Shown here: positions 1-8,200 of the stretch, in pieces | How the letters are laid out: each line of letters begins with the position of its first letter | How positions within the stretch are numbered: the first letter of the stretch is position 1 | Origin: Marivivens aquimaris | Lineage (GTDB): Bacteria; Pseudomonadota; Alphaproteobacteria; Rhodobacterales; Rhodobacteraceae | Length of the DNA: 64,000 nucleotides | Direction: 5' to 3' | NCBI RefSeq assembly: GCF_015220045.1 | Contig: NZ_JADBGB010000001.1 | Coordinates: 2,969,001 to 3,033,000 of the forward strand | Position numbers and translations under genes: made by a program | Notes under the pieces: model-generated | Databases searched by the model: none | The model's input: only the letters and a program-made list of their open reading frames with translations | What the model was told of the DNA's origin: nothing

Positions 1-1
1 G

Positions 2-1126
2 ATGGGGCTTCTCGAAGAAGGCTCGGGGGAGATGACTGCGCAGGATTTCCAGCGCGAGCGTGAATCGTTGGCTGCGTCGTATGGTTTTGACGCCTACGAC
101 GACGGCGTAAGTGTGTCCGCCAAGTTCCTGACCGAAAACCGTGATGATGCCGTGGCGCTCCTGCGTCAGGCGCTCGTCGCACCGCGTTTCGATCAGGACG
201 CCATCGACCGCGTGAAGGGGCAGGTGCTCGCGGGCATCGCGTCGCGCAAGACAGACCCCAACCGCATTGCGGGCGACAGTTTCTACAGCGAAGCCTACGG
301 CGATCATCCTTACGGCACCGATGACAGCGGAACCGAAGAAACCATCCGCGCGCTCACGCAGGACGATATCTTCGAAGCCTATCGCAACGCGCTCGTCGAA
401 GGCCGCGCCTATGTCTCGGCTGTTGGTGACATCAATGCCGAGGAATTGGGCGAGGTCATCGACACCCTGCTCAGCGGCCTTCCCGAAGACGGCCCCGCCG
501 TTCCCGGGGCGGTGGACTTCGGCCTCAAAGGCGGCGCGACAATTGTCGACTTCGCCACGCCGCAGTCCGTGATCCTGTTCGGTCATGCGGGTATCGACCG
601 TGATGACCCCGACTTCTTTGCGGCCTACGTGCTTAACACGATTCTCGGCGGCAACGGTCCGCAGTCGATCCTGATGAACGAGGTCCGTGAAAAGCGCGGT
701 CTGACTTACGGTATTTATACCTATCTGGTGGACAAGGATTACTCGAACATGTGGCTCGGCTCGGTCGCGACTGCGAACGAGAAAGTCGGTGAGACCATTG
801 ATGTGATCCTCGACAACTGGGCCCGCGTTGCGACTGTCGGTGTGAGCCAAGAAGAGCTCGATAGCGCCAAGACCTATCTGACAGGCTCCTATCCGCTGCG
901 GTTCGACGGCAACGAAGAGATCGCTGGCATCATGGTCGGAATGCAGGTGCAGGGTTTGCCGCCCGAATACGTGGTGGAGCGCAACGCCTACATCGAGGCG
1001 GTGACGCTGGAGGATATCAACCGCGTTGCCCAGCGCTTGCTGAACCCCGATGCGCTACATTTCACCATCGTAGGCCAGCCCGAAGGCGTCGATGAGGCCA
1101 TGCTGACCGACGCCGGCGAAGAGTGA
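2..1126 (+). CDS. M16 family peptidase-like protein, non-catalytic partner (5' truncated by window edge)
   Basis: C-terminal 374 codons of an insulinase-like (M16) protein; the gene begins before the window. In alphaproteobacteria such proteins are often encoded as pairs, one with the HxxEH zinc site and one without, acting as periplasmic or exported peptidases. Here the stretch that would align with the HxxEH region reads MGLLEEGSGEM, so this is probably the partner without zinc ligands. The rest shows usual M16 features: a conserved RKTDPNRIAGDSFY segment, an HPYG motif, and the C-terminal GGNG...NEVREKRGLTYGIY segment at about residues 216-240. The ATG at position 2 is unlikely to be the true start. 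It is followed 55 bp later by mutL. What is upstream (presumably the catalytic partner) cannot be seen. Confidence 0.85.
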   Translation: MGLLEEGSGEMTAQDFQRERESLAASYGFDAYDDGVSVSAKFLTENRDDAVALLRQALVAPRFDQDAIDRVKGQVLAGIASRKTDPNRIAGDSFYSEAYGDHPYGTDDSGTEETIRALTQDDIFEAYRNALVEGRAYVSAVGDINAEELGEVIDTLLSGLPEDGPAVPGAVDFGLKGGATIVDFATPQSVILFGHAGIDRDDPDFFAAYVLNTILGGNGPQSILMNEVREKRGLTYGIYTYLVDKDYSNMWLGSVATANEKVGETIDVILDNWARVATVGVSQEELDSAKTYLTGSYPLRFDGNEEIAGIMVGMQVQGLPPEYVVERNAYIEAVTLEDINRVAQRLLNPDALHFTIVGQPEGVDEAMLTDAGEE

Positions 1127-1129
1127 GTG

Positions 1130-1152
1130 TTCACGAAATATCCCCTCGTGAA
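1130..1152. repeat. Inverted repeat (7-bp stem) between M16 gene and mutL
   Basis: TTCACGA at 1130-1136 and TCGTGAA at 1146-1152 are perfect complements separated by 9 nt. No T-run follows, so it is not a standard intrinsic terminator. It could be a weak 3' hairpin of the upstream gene or an operator for mutL. Confidence 0.4.
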
Positions 1153-1181
1153 TCAGTGAGGGCCATGCTACGTTTTGTGGC

Positions 1182-3035
1182 ATGGCTCTAGCAAACCCCA
1201 AGATAACCCCCAACCGTCCCGTAATCAGGCAATTGGACGAAACCGCCATCAACCGCATCGCTGCGGGTGAGGTGGTGGAACGTCCGTCTGCTGCGGTCAA
1301 GGAACTGGTCGAGAACTCCATCGACGCTGGTGCGACCCGTATCGAGGTCGTGATCGCCGATGGCGGTAAGACTCTGATCCGCGTGACCGACAACGGCTGC
1401 GGCATCACTGCTGACCAGCTGCCGCTCGCGCTGTCGCGCCATGCGACGTCCAAGATCGACGGCTCGGACCTTCTGAACATCCATTCGTTCGGCTTCCGCG
1501 GGGAGGCTTTGCCGTCGCTCGGCGCGGTCGGCCGCCTGACCATCACCAGCCGTTGCGGCGGTGAAGAAGCCTCGGTCATCGCTGTTGCCGGTGGCCGCAT
1601 GGAGGCGGTGAAGCCCGCCGCGCTGTCCGAAGGCACGGTCGTCGAACTGAAAGACCTGTTCTACGCCACGCCCGCCCGCCTGAAATTCCTGCGCACGGAT
1701 CGCGCAGAGGCGCAGGCTGTGACCGACACAGTTAAACGCCTCGCCATGGCGGAGCCGTTCATCAGCTTCAGCCTCGTCGATGCGTCCGGTGGCAACCGCC
1801 GCGAGGTCTTCCGCGCCGATGCGGAGCAGGGCGAGATGTTCGACGCGCTGAACGGGCGTTTGGCCACCGTGCTGGGCCGTGATTTCGCGGAGAATTCGAT
1901 TGCCATTGATGCCGAGCGTGATGGTTTCCACCTGACTGGCTACGCCGCGCTGCCGACTTATTCGCGCGGTTCGTCCGTTGCGCAGTTCTTGTTCGTGAAT
2001 GGCCGTCCGGTAAAGGACAAGCTGCTCATCGGTGCGCTGCGCGGCGCATATATGGATTTCCTCAGCCGCGACCGCCATCCTGCCGCTGCGCTGTTCGTCG
2101 ACTGCAATCCGCAGCTCGTCGATGTCAACGTGCACCCCGCGAAGTCCGAGGTCCGTTTCCGCGAGCCTGGTCTGGTGCGCGGCCTTATCGTTTCTGGCCT
2201 GCGTCACGCGCTCGCCGGTGCCGGTCACCGCGCGTCTTCCACAGTCGCGTCCGAAACGCTGGGCGCGATGCGTCCCGAACAGCCAACCGCGCCGGTCTAT
2301 CAGGCGCCATACCGCGTCGAACGGCCGACCTATACAGCCCGCAGCACGAGCTACGACATGCAGGCGCCCGCGCCAGAGTATTCGGGCTTTGCCGAGATGT
2401 CCGCGCCGTCCGCCCGCGTCGAGCCGGTGATCGAAGAGGCCAAGCCGCTGGAGGCGCTCCCTCTTGGCGCTGCACGCGCGCAGGTCCACGAGAACTACAT
2501 CATCGCGCAGACGGAAACGGGTATGGTGATCGTCGATCAGCATGCGGCGCACGAACGCCTCGTTTATGAAAAGCTGAAAAAGCAGATGGCCGAGAATGGC
2601 GTTGCTGCACAGGCTCTACTGATCCCCGAAATTGTCGAACTATCGTCTGGCGATGCGCAGATGTTGCTCGATCTGGCTGACGATCTGACGAAGCTCGGCC
2701 TGACAATCGAACCCTTCGGCGGCGGCGCGATCTGTGTCCGCGAAACCCCTGCTATTCTTGGAGAGGTCAACGCGGATGCCATGCTGCGCGATATCCTCGA
2801 TGAACTCGCGGACCTTGGTGACAGCACCACGGTCCAAGTGCGGATCGAAGCGATCCTGTCGCGCGTTGCGTGCCACGGCTCCATCCGTTCCGGTCGCCGG
2901 ATGCGCGGCGAGGAAATGAATGCTCTCCTCCGCGAGATGGAAGCCACGCCGCATTCGGGCCAGTGCAACCACGGGCGCCCGACCTATGTGGAGCTCCGCC
3001 TATCAGACATCGAACGCCTGTTCGGTCGCACCTGA
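1182..3035 (+). CDS. mutL: DNA mismatch repair protein MutL
   Basis: 617 aa MutL, the matchmaker and nicking endonuclease of mismatch repair acting after MutS. The N-terminal GHKL ATPase motifs are clear: ENSIDAGA, DNGCGI, HATSKI and GFRGEAL within the first 110 residues, followed by the S5-fold transducer domain (HPAKSEVRF near residue 320). A variable Pro/Ala-rich linker leads to the C-terminal dimerisation domain. At about residue 452 the sequence DQHAAHERLVYE fits the metal-binding endonuclease motif DQHA(X)2E(X)4E, and ACHGSIR and QCNHGRPT follow near the end. It is therefore predicted to be an endonuclease-type MutL, as expected in bacteria lacking MutH. The start at 1182 gives a normal N-terminus although its RBS is weak. 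Its stop overlaps the rmuC start (TGATG). Confidence 0.97.
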   Translation: MALANPKITPNRPVIRQLDETAINRIAAGEVVERPSAAVKELVENSIDAGATRIEVVIADGGKTLIRVTDNGCGITADQLPLALSRHATSKIDGSDLLNIHSFGFRGEALPSLGAVGRLTITSRCGGEEASVIAVAGGRMEAVKPAALSEGTVVELKDLFYATPARLKFLRTDRAEAQAVTDTVKRLAMAEPFISFSLVDASGGNRREVFRADAEQGEMFDALNGRLATVLGRDFAENSIAIDAERDGFHLTGYAALPTYSRGSSVAQFLFVNGRPVKDKLLIGALRGAYMDFLSRDRHPAAALFVDCNPQLVDVNVHPAKSEVRFREPGLVRGLIVSGLRHALAGAGHRASSTVASETLGAMRPEQPTAPVYQAPYRVERPTYTARSTSYDMQAPAPEYSGFAEMSAPSARVEPVIEEAKPLEALPLGAARAQVHENYIIAQTETGMVIVDQHAAHERLVYEKLKKQMAENGVAAQALLIPEIVELSSGDAQMLLDLADDLTKLGLTIEPFGGGAICVRETPAILGEVNADAMLRDILDELADLGDSTTVQVRIEAILSRVACHGSIRSGRRMRGEEMNALLREMEATPHSGQCNHGRPTYVELRLSDIERLFGRT

Positions 3036-4183
3036 TGACGCTCGATCTGAATGATCCGCAGACGTTGATCGTGCTAGCAGCGGGTGCCTTGGCCCTGTTC
3101 GTCATCGTCCTGCTGCTGATGGTCGTAAAGCGGGCAGGGCAATCGGCGCACATGGCGCAGATGGTGGCGAGCCAGATGGGCCATGTGAACCAGCGCGTAC
3201 AAATGCTTTCGGACGGGCAGCAGCAGCTCGTCGGCGGTCTGTCGTCGGTGTCCGAAGCGCAGGCCAAATCGCAGGCGCATATGCTCAAGCTGATGGAAGC
3301 GCGGCTCCAGCAGGTGAACGAGGTCGTGAACCGGAACCTCACGCTCAGCACCAAAGCCACGGCGCAGAGCCTTGGTGAGCTTCAGCAACGCCTGAAGACC
3401 ATCGACAAAGCGCAGGAGAATATCACCAAACTGTCGGGCGACGTGCTCGGGTTGCAAGACATTCTCTCGAACAAGCAAACTCGTGGTGCGTTTGGTGAAA
3501 TCCAGTTGCAGGACATCGTGTCCAAAGCCCTGCCGAGCGACAGTTATCGCCTCCAGCACACGCTCTCGAACGGCAAGCGCGCCGACTGTCTGATCCACCT
3601 GCCCAACCCGCCAGGGCCGATTGTGATCGACAGTAAATTTCCGCTCGAACCATACGAACGGATGCGCAAAGCCGAGACCGAGCAGGAGAAGCTGGAAGGC
3701 GTGCGCCAGATGCGGATCGCGGTGCGTAACCACATCCGTGCGATCAGCGAGAAATACATCATCGAGGGCGAGACCGCTGACGGCGCGATCCTGTTTTTAC
3801 CGTCCGAGGCCGTCTACGCGGAGATCCACGCGAACTTCTCTGAACTGGTCCGAGAAGGGTTTGCTGCGCGCGTCTATATCGTTTCGCCGACAACATGCAT
3901 GGCCACGCTAAACACGATGCGCGCGATCCTGAAGGATGCGCGTATGCGCGAACAGGCGGGTGCCATTCGTCAGGAGTTATCGAAGCTTTATGGGGACGTA
4001 GATCGCCTTGGCTCTCGCGTGGAAAACCTCGACCGCCACTTCAACATGGCGGCCAAGGATATTGCCGAGATCAAGATTAGTGCCGAAAAGGCAGGGAAGC
4101 GGGCTCAGCGGCTCGACAACTTCGATTTCGAAGAACTTGCCCCCGAAACCAATCCGTCAGTCGTCCCGCTGGTGCAGGATTAA
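3035..4183 (+). CDS. rmuC: DNA recombination protein RmuC
   Basis: 382 aa. RmuC-family proteins limit recombination at short inverted repeats; the biochemistry is poorly known and a nuclease-like fold is predicted. The sequence has one N-terminal membrane segment (about residues 10-30, LIVLAAGALALFVIVLLLMV), a long Gln/Lys-rich coiled coil to about residue 140, and the RmuC domain with GAFGEIQL, DSKFPLEPYERM and FLPSEAVYAEI. The start was placed at the ATG overlapping the mutL stop, implying translational coupling; an in-frame reading further upstream lies inside mutL. Its TAA overlaps the end of the convergent chrR gene by 3 nt. Confidence 0.93.
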   Translation: MTLDLNDPQTLIVLAAGALALFVIVLLLMVVKRAGQSAHMAQMVASQMGHVNQRVQMLSDGQQQLVGGLSSVSEAQAKSQAHMLKLMEARLQQVNEVVNRNLTLSTKATAQSLGELQQRLKTIDKAQENITKLSGDVLGLQDILSNKQTRGAFGEIQLQDIVSKALPSDSYRLQHTLSNGKRADCLIHLPNPPGPIVIDSKFPLEPYERMRKAETEQEKLEGVRQMRIAVRNHIRAISEKYIIEGETADGAILFLPSEAVYAEIHANFSELVREGFAARVYIVSPTTCMATLNTMRAILKDARMREQAGAIRQELSKLYGDVDRLGSRVENLDRHFNMAAKDIAEIKISAEKAGKRAQRLDNFDFEELAPETNPSVVPLVQD

Positions 4184-4833
4184 ATCTTCACGAACGGCTG
4201 CGCGAGGCGCGGCAGGAACGAATTGAACTTGAGCGGCGCATCGGTCGCGGCAAGGCAGATGCAGTCCAGCCCGTCCTCGGCAATCGGCGTGTGGTCCAGT
4301 TCTTCGTTCGCGACTTCGATGTCACCAGTGCCGAAGCGGTCGGTTTCATCCTTGAACGCGCCTTGCAGAACCAGCGTCAGTTCCAATCCACGATGACCGT
4401 GGTCAGGCACCGACGCACCAGCCGGAATGTGCAGCAGGCGAACGGTCGCACCGCCGTCGGTCGGCAGGATCATCTGCTTCACACCGCCGCCAACGCGGCG
4501 CCAACGCACGGCTTCGACGTCGCCGCCGACATAGTTGGCGAGCGGAGTCGGAAAGATACCTGCACGCTCGGCTTTGATCTGCACTTCCTCTGGCGAGTCC
4601 GTCAGGGCGGCGAGCGCAATGTCCAGTGCATCGGCACTCATGGCCATCGCATCGGTGCGCATCATGACTTCGCCGCCAACGGCTTCGAATTCGGCCAGTT
4701 GGGCACGGCATTCGTCACACAGCGAAATGTGCGTCGCCACGACGAGGTTGAACGCTTCAGGCAGGGTGCCCGCAGCGTAACCCATCAGCAGGGAATTGGT
4801 GAGGTGGTGTTTGATATCTTTCATCGGCTTCAT
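4180..4833 (-). CDS. chrR: Zinc anti-sigma factor ChrR (cupin type) of RpoE
   Basis: 217 aa. ChrR holds the ECF sigma factor RpoE inactive and releases it in response to singlet oxygen in Rhodobacter sphaeroides. The N-terminal ZAS anti-sigma domain has H10 and the HxxxCxxC motif (H35, C39, C42). The C-terminal cupin has the second zinc set, H145, H147, E151 in PDHGHRGLE and H181 in ELDHT. These match the eight zinc ligands known for R. sphaeroides ChrR at a constant offset of four residues. The start at 4833 gives an ATGA overlap with rpoE, so the sigma and its antagonist are translationally coupled. Very high confidence in identity; regulation by singlet oxygen is inferred from the family. 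Confidence 0.96.
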   Translation of the reverse strand: MKPMKDIKHHLTNSLLMGYAAGTLPEAFNLVVATHISLCDECRAQLAEFEAVGGEVMMRTDAMAMSADALDIALAALTDSPEEVQIKAERAGIFPTPLANYVGGDVEAVRWRRVGGGVKQMILPTDGGATVRLLHIPAGASVPDHGHRGLELTLVLQGAFKDETDRFGTGDIEVANEELDHTPIAEDGLDCICLAATDAPLKFNSFLPRLAQPFVKI

Positions 4834-5378
4834 CTCATCGCATGACGCAAGCGGTCCAGCGCCAACCTTATCCGTGATTTGATCGTGCCCAGCGGCAGGC
4901 CAGTTTCTTCGGCAATCTGCGCATGGGTCAATTCGCCAAAGTAGGCTTTTTCGACCAGCTCTCTTTGTTTGTCGGGCAATTCGGCTATCGCCTTGCCCAG
5001 TCGTTCGGTGTCTTGCTGGAGCGCGACCTGTTCTTCCTGGTCCGGCTCCGCTTCGGGTCCCCAAGGCAGATCCTCGGGTTCGGGTCGTCTTGCGCGGCGG
5101 ATGATGTCGATCTGCCTGTTGCGCGCGATCGTGAAGATCCAAGTGGACACACTCGCACGGGCAGGATCGAACAAGTGTGCTTTGCGCCACATCGTGGCCA
5201 TCACATCCTGAGCAATCTCTTCTGCCTGATCCGGAGCCGCGCCGCCCCGCACCAAGAAACCTTTCACACGCGGTGCGAAATGGCTGAACAGGCGGGCAAA
5301 TGCCTGCTTGTCCTGATGTTCACGGATCGCGTTAACTTCTGCGACCCATGCCATTCGACCGTTGTTTTCGTTTACCAC
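4830..5378 (-). CDS. rpoE: ECF RNA polymerase sigma factor RpoE (ChrR-controlled group)
   Basis: 182 aa from the chosen GTG start. Region 2 (AFARLFSHFAPRVKGFLVRGG, then AEEIAQDVMATMWRKAHLFD and STWIFTIARNRQID) and region 4 (ELPDKQRELVEKAYFGELTHAQIAEETGLPLGTIKSRI) are complete; there is no region 3, as in all ECF sigmas. The pairing with ChrR assigns it to the singlet-oxygen/organic-peroxide response group. The GTG at 5378 has an AAGGA 8-9 nt upstream and is preferred; an ATG at 5354 (MAWVAEV) and more distal ATGs are possible. A candidate autoregulatory sigma-E promoter lies at 5486-5514. Confidence 0.93.
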   Translation of the reverse strand: MVNENNGRMAWVAEVNAIREHQDKQAFARLFSHFAPRVKGFLVRGGAAPDQAEEIAQDVMATMWRKAHLFDPARASVSTWIFTIARNRQIDIIRRARRPEPEDLPWGPEAEPDQEEQVALQQDTERLGKAIAELPDKQRELVEKAYFGELTHAQIAEETGLPLGTIKSRIRLALDRLRHAMR

Positions 5379-5485
5379 CCGTTTTTCCTTGCTCTTCCGA
5401 TTGGCCAACGGCTGCCGCATTGCGCGGACGTGCATTGGTATGGCCACATTATCGGCACGGGTATCGACGAGGTTCAACATACTTC

Positions 5486-5514
5486 TTCTACGGAAGTCGC
5501 GCCAAAGTGGATCA
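5486..5514 (-). promoter_or_regulatory. Candidate sigma-E promoter of rpoE-chrR
   Basis: On the minus strand TGATCC (5514-5509) is followed after 18 nt by TAGAAG. TGATCC is the -35 element I recall for Rhodobacter RpoE targets, including the autoregulated rpoE promoter. The predicted start site would leave a leader of about 100 nt to the GTG at 5378. Confidence 0.6.
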
Positions 5515-5529
5515 CCGCGTTTTTTATTT

Positions 5530-5559
5530 TCATCCAAGCTGCATGAACTCACGTAAGTC
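5530..5559 (+). promoter_or_regulatory. Candidate sigma-E promoter of the FAD oxidoreductase operon
   Basis: TCATCC (5530-5535), 18 nt, then TAAGTC (5554-5559). This has the same 18-nt spacing as the divergent site and differs from TGATCC by one base. It sits about 22 nt upstream of the ATG at 5582, with a GGAG at 5571-5574. Confidence 0.55.
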
Positions 5560-5581
5560 TTCAAAAATACGGAGAACTTTG

Positions 5582-6883
5582 ATGAACGTGCACGTCCCCC
5601 GCCGCATCCCGAGCAAAGTCGCCATTATCGGCGGTGGTATTTCGGGTATGGGCGCCGCCTACAAACTGGCGGAGACGCACAACGTCACGCTCTTCGAAGC
5701 GGAAAAAGACCTCGGCGGTCATGCCCGCACCCGCATGGGCGGACGCGATGGTGACCAGTCGGTTGATACCGGTTTCATCGTTTTCAATCACGTGAACTAC
5801 CCGCACCTGGTCGAGCTGTTTCGCGAGTTGGAAGTGCCGACTGTCAAATCAGACATGAGCTTTGGTGCATCGCTGGGTGACGGTCGGTATGAATACGCGC
5901 TGAAAAGCCTTCGCGCGATTTTCGCGCAGCCGATGAACGCGTTGAATCCCAAGCACCTCCGCATGGTACGCGATATCATGCACTTCAACGCGAACGCGCT
6001 GGACGTTGCGCGGTCCGATCGCACGATGACGGTCGAGGAGATGCTCAAGAAACTCGGCACCGGAGAGTGGTTCCGCAACCGCTACCTCCTCCCGCTGTCG
6101 GGTGCGATCTGGTCGACGCCAGTTGAAAAAATCGCCGACTTCCCCGCCTATGCGATGATGCAGTTCTTCGAAAACCACGCGCTGCTGCACCACACTGGAC
6201 AACACCAGTGGTACACGGTGGCCAGTGGCTCGCGCAGCTATGTGTCGCGTTTGGAAAACCGTCTGAACCTGAACAACGTCGATCTACGCCTTGGGGCTTG
6301 GGTAGAAGGCGTGCGCCGCACCGGTGCTGGTGCTGAGGTGCGTGTTCACGGTGGTGAGTGGGAGCACTTCGACGAAGTGATCTTTGCCACCCATTCGGAT
6401 GACAGCCTCCGTCTACTGGCTGATCCGACCGCTGCGGAACAGGAGGCGCTCGGCGCGATCAAGTATCAGCCGAACCGCGTCGTCCTGCACTCGGACGCGG
6501 ACATCATGCCCAAGCGCCGCGTTGTCTGGTCGTCGTGGAACTACACCGAAATGCACGGCAAGCAGACCGATCAGATCGACCTGACGTATTGGATGAACAA
6601 CCTCCAGCCGTGGCTGAAGAAGGACGAGCTGTTCGTGACCCTCAACAGCACCCGCACCATCCGCGAGGAGCTGATCTGGGACGAAGTGACCCTGCGCCAT
6701 CCGGTTTATGATCTCGCGGCGCTCGAAGGGCAAAAGCAGGTTGCTGCGATCAACGGTCAGAACCGCACGTGGTTCTGCGGCGCATGGATGAAGAACGGTT
6801 TTCACGAAGACGGTCTGTCGAGCGCGATTGACGTGGTCAACGCGCTGCAATCGGCTCAGGAATTCAGTGTGGCGGCAGAATGA
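5582..6883 (+). CDS. FAD-dependent amine-oxidase-like oxidoreductase (sigma-E operon, UfaD-like)
   Basis: 433 aa flavoprotein. The N-terminal Rossmann motif VAIIGGGISGMGAAYKLAETHNVTLFEAEKDLGGHART is followed by TGFIVFN, typical of NAD(P)-binding amine-oxidase/desaturase-like proteins often annotated as cyclopropane-fatty-acid-associated. In R. sphaeroides the homologous position next to the RpoE regulon is occupied, from memory, by RSP1091 (UfaD), needed for furan fatty acid synthesis and controlled by RpoE. That function is plausible here but not proven by sequence. The ATG at 5582 has a GGAG RBS. It overlaps the next gene (ATGA) and heads a four-gene operon. Confidence 0.85.
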   Translation: MNVHVPRRIPSKVAIIGGGISGMGAAYKLAETHNVTLFEAEKDLGGHARTRMGGRDGDQSVDTGFIVFNHVNYPHLVELFRELEVPTVKSDMSFGASLGDGRYEYALKSLRAIFAQPMNALNPKHLRMVRDIMHFNANALDVARSDRTMTVEEMLKKLGTGEWFRNRYLLPLSGAIWSTPVEKIADFPAYAMMQFFENHALLHHTGQHQWYTVASGSRSYVSRLENRLNLNNVDLRLGAWVEGVRRTGAGAEVRVHGGEWEHFDEVIFATHSDDSLRLLADPTAAEQEALGAIKYQPNRVVLHSDADIMPKRRVVWSSWNYTEMHGKQTDQIDLTYWMNNLQPWLKKDELFVTLNSTRTIREELIWDEVTLRHPVYDLAALEGQKQVAAINGQNRTWFCGAWMKNGFHEDGLSSAIDVVNALQSAQEFSVAAE

Positions 6884-7635
6884 ACGGTATTCAACATATC
6901 GAGGGAAAGACCTTCCACGGCAGGCGGGGCGACATCAAGAATGCCTTCTCCTACCACGTGGATTACGTCCTGCTTGATCCCGAGCTAGAGGTCGATGCGC
7001 CGTCGCTGTTCGGCCGCAACAAGAGTGCAATGGTTGCCGTCCATGACCGCGATTACGGCGGTGAGCCAAAGAACGGCACAGGCGTTGCTTGGGCGCGACA
7101 GGCGCTGGGCGAAGCGGGTATCCAGCTGGGCGGCCGTATTCTGCTGCTCGCGCAGCCGCGGGTGCTGGGGCATGTGTTCAATCCGGTCAGCTTCTGGCTC
7201 TGCCATGATGAATGCGGAGTGCTGCGGGTCGCGATTGCAGAGGTCACGAACACCTTTGGCGATCGTCACAGCTACCTCTGTCATCACGATAACTTTGCAC
7301 CGCTGGGAAGTGGCGGCTGGGTCGAAGCGCAGAAGATTTTCCACGTCTCGCCCTTCCAGCCGATCAACGGGACCTACCGGTTCCGGTTCGGTGTGGAGGA
7401 CAACAAGGTCAATATCGTCATCGACTACCGACATGCTGAAGGCGGGGTGGTCGCGACGCTGGTTGGTGAGCGCAAACGGCTTACCAACTCCGGCATCGTC
7501 CGGACGGCCATCAAACGCCCGTTGGGGTCGATCCGCGTACTCGCGCTGATCTACTGGCAGGCGCTCAAACTCAAGTTCAAGGGCGCTCTGTATCGCAGCA
7601 GACCAGAGCCGCCTGCTCAAGAAGTCAGTCGTTAA
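6880..7635 (+). CDS. DUF1365 family protein
   Basis: 251 aa, DUF1365. These proteins regularly sit beside FAD amine-oxidase-like genes and cyclopropane-fatty-acid synthase-like methyltransferases, suggesting a role in lipid modification; the biochemistry is unknown to me. Visible motifs: FSYHVDYVLLDPE near the N-terminus, HVFNPVSFWLC near residue 95, EVTNTFGDRHSYLC and KIFHVSPFQPINGTYRFRF. The ATGA overlap with the preceding flavoprotein supports joint expression. Confidence 0.88.
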   Translation: MNGIQHIEGKTFHGRRGDIKNAFSYHVDYVLLDPELEVDAPSLFGRNKSAMVAVHDRDYGGEPKNGTGVAWARQALGEAGIQLGGRILLLAQPRVLGHVFNPVSFWLCHDECGVLRVAIAEVTNTFGDRHSYLCHHDNFAPLGSGGWVEAQKIFHVSPFQPINGTYRFRFGVEDNKVNIVIDYRHAEGGVVATLVGERKRLTNSGIVRTAIKRPLGSIRVLALIYWQALKLKFKGALYRSRPEPPAQEVSR

Positions 7636-7641
7636 GGTGTC

Positions 7642-8199
7642 ATGATGATTATCGGTATTCTGGTCGGCCTCATTATCGCGGTCGTCGTCGCCTTGCTGTG
7701 GCAACGATACGCAAGTTTCGTCTCGCAAAAGCTGGACCACTATCAGTCTGGCCGCCCGTTCGATATCCGCCGCGATCTCAACGGACCCATCCTGAGCGAG
7801 GGGCTGATCTACGGGCCGCTCGGAAGGGTGTCGTCGCGCTTTGTCGGCAATTTCTCGGTTAATTGGGACGGTGATCGCGCCATCATGATCGAACGTTTCC
7901 GCTATGACAGCGGCAACACGCAAGACCGCCGTTGGGACCTCGTTCTGCACCCTGATGGTCGGATTTCCGCCGAAGCAGAGGACCTCGTCGGCACCGGACA
8001 TGGCCGCGTCGCTGGATCGGCGCTTGTGCTGCACTATCGTATTAGACTGACCGAGGATGCGGGTGGGCATGTGCTGTCCGTCACGGACTGGATCTATACG
8101 ACCCCGGACGGTGTCCTCATGAATAGATCGCAATTTAGAAAGTTCGGGCTGAAAGTTGCTGAACTCGTCGCGACGATGAGGCCCGCCGGAGAGTATTGA
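7642..8199 (+). CDS. DUF3833 family membrane-anchored protein
   Basis: 185 aa. One N-terminal hydrophobic segment (about residues 2-22) is followed by a soluble domain with LNGPILSEGLIYGPLGRVSSRFVG and DWIYTTPDGVLMNRSQFRKFG, resembling DUF3833 (lipoprotein- or lipocalin-like). No lipobox is evident. Six nt separate it from DUF1365 and one nt from the next SDR gene, so it belongs to the sigma-E operon. Function unknown; a lipid-binding or transfer role is a guess from context. Confidence 0.75.
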   Translation: MMIIGILVGLIIAVVVALLWQRYASFVSQKLDHYQSGRPFDIRRDLNGPILSEGLIYGPLGRVSSRFVGNFSVNWDGDRAIMIERFRYDSGNTQDRRWDLVLHPDGRISAEAEDLVGTGHGRVAGSALVLHYRIRLTEDAGGHVLSVTDWIYTTPDGVLMNRSQFRKFGLKVAELVATMRPAGEY

Positions 8200-8200
8200 G

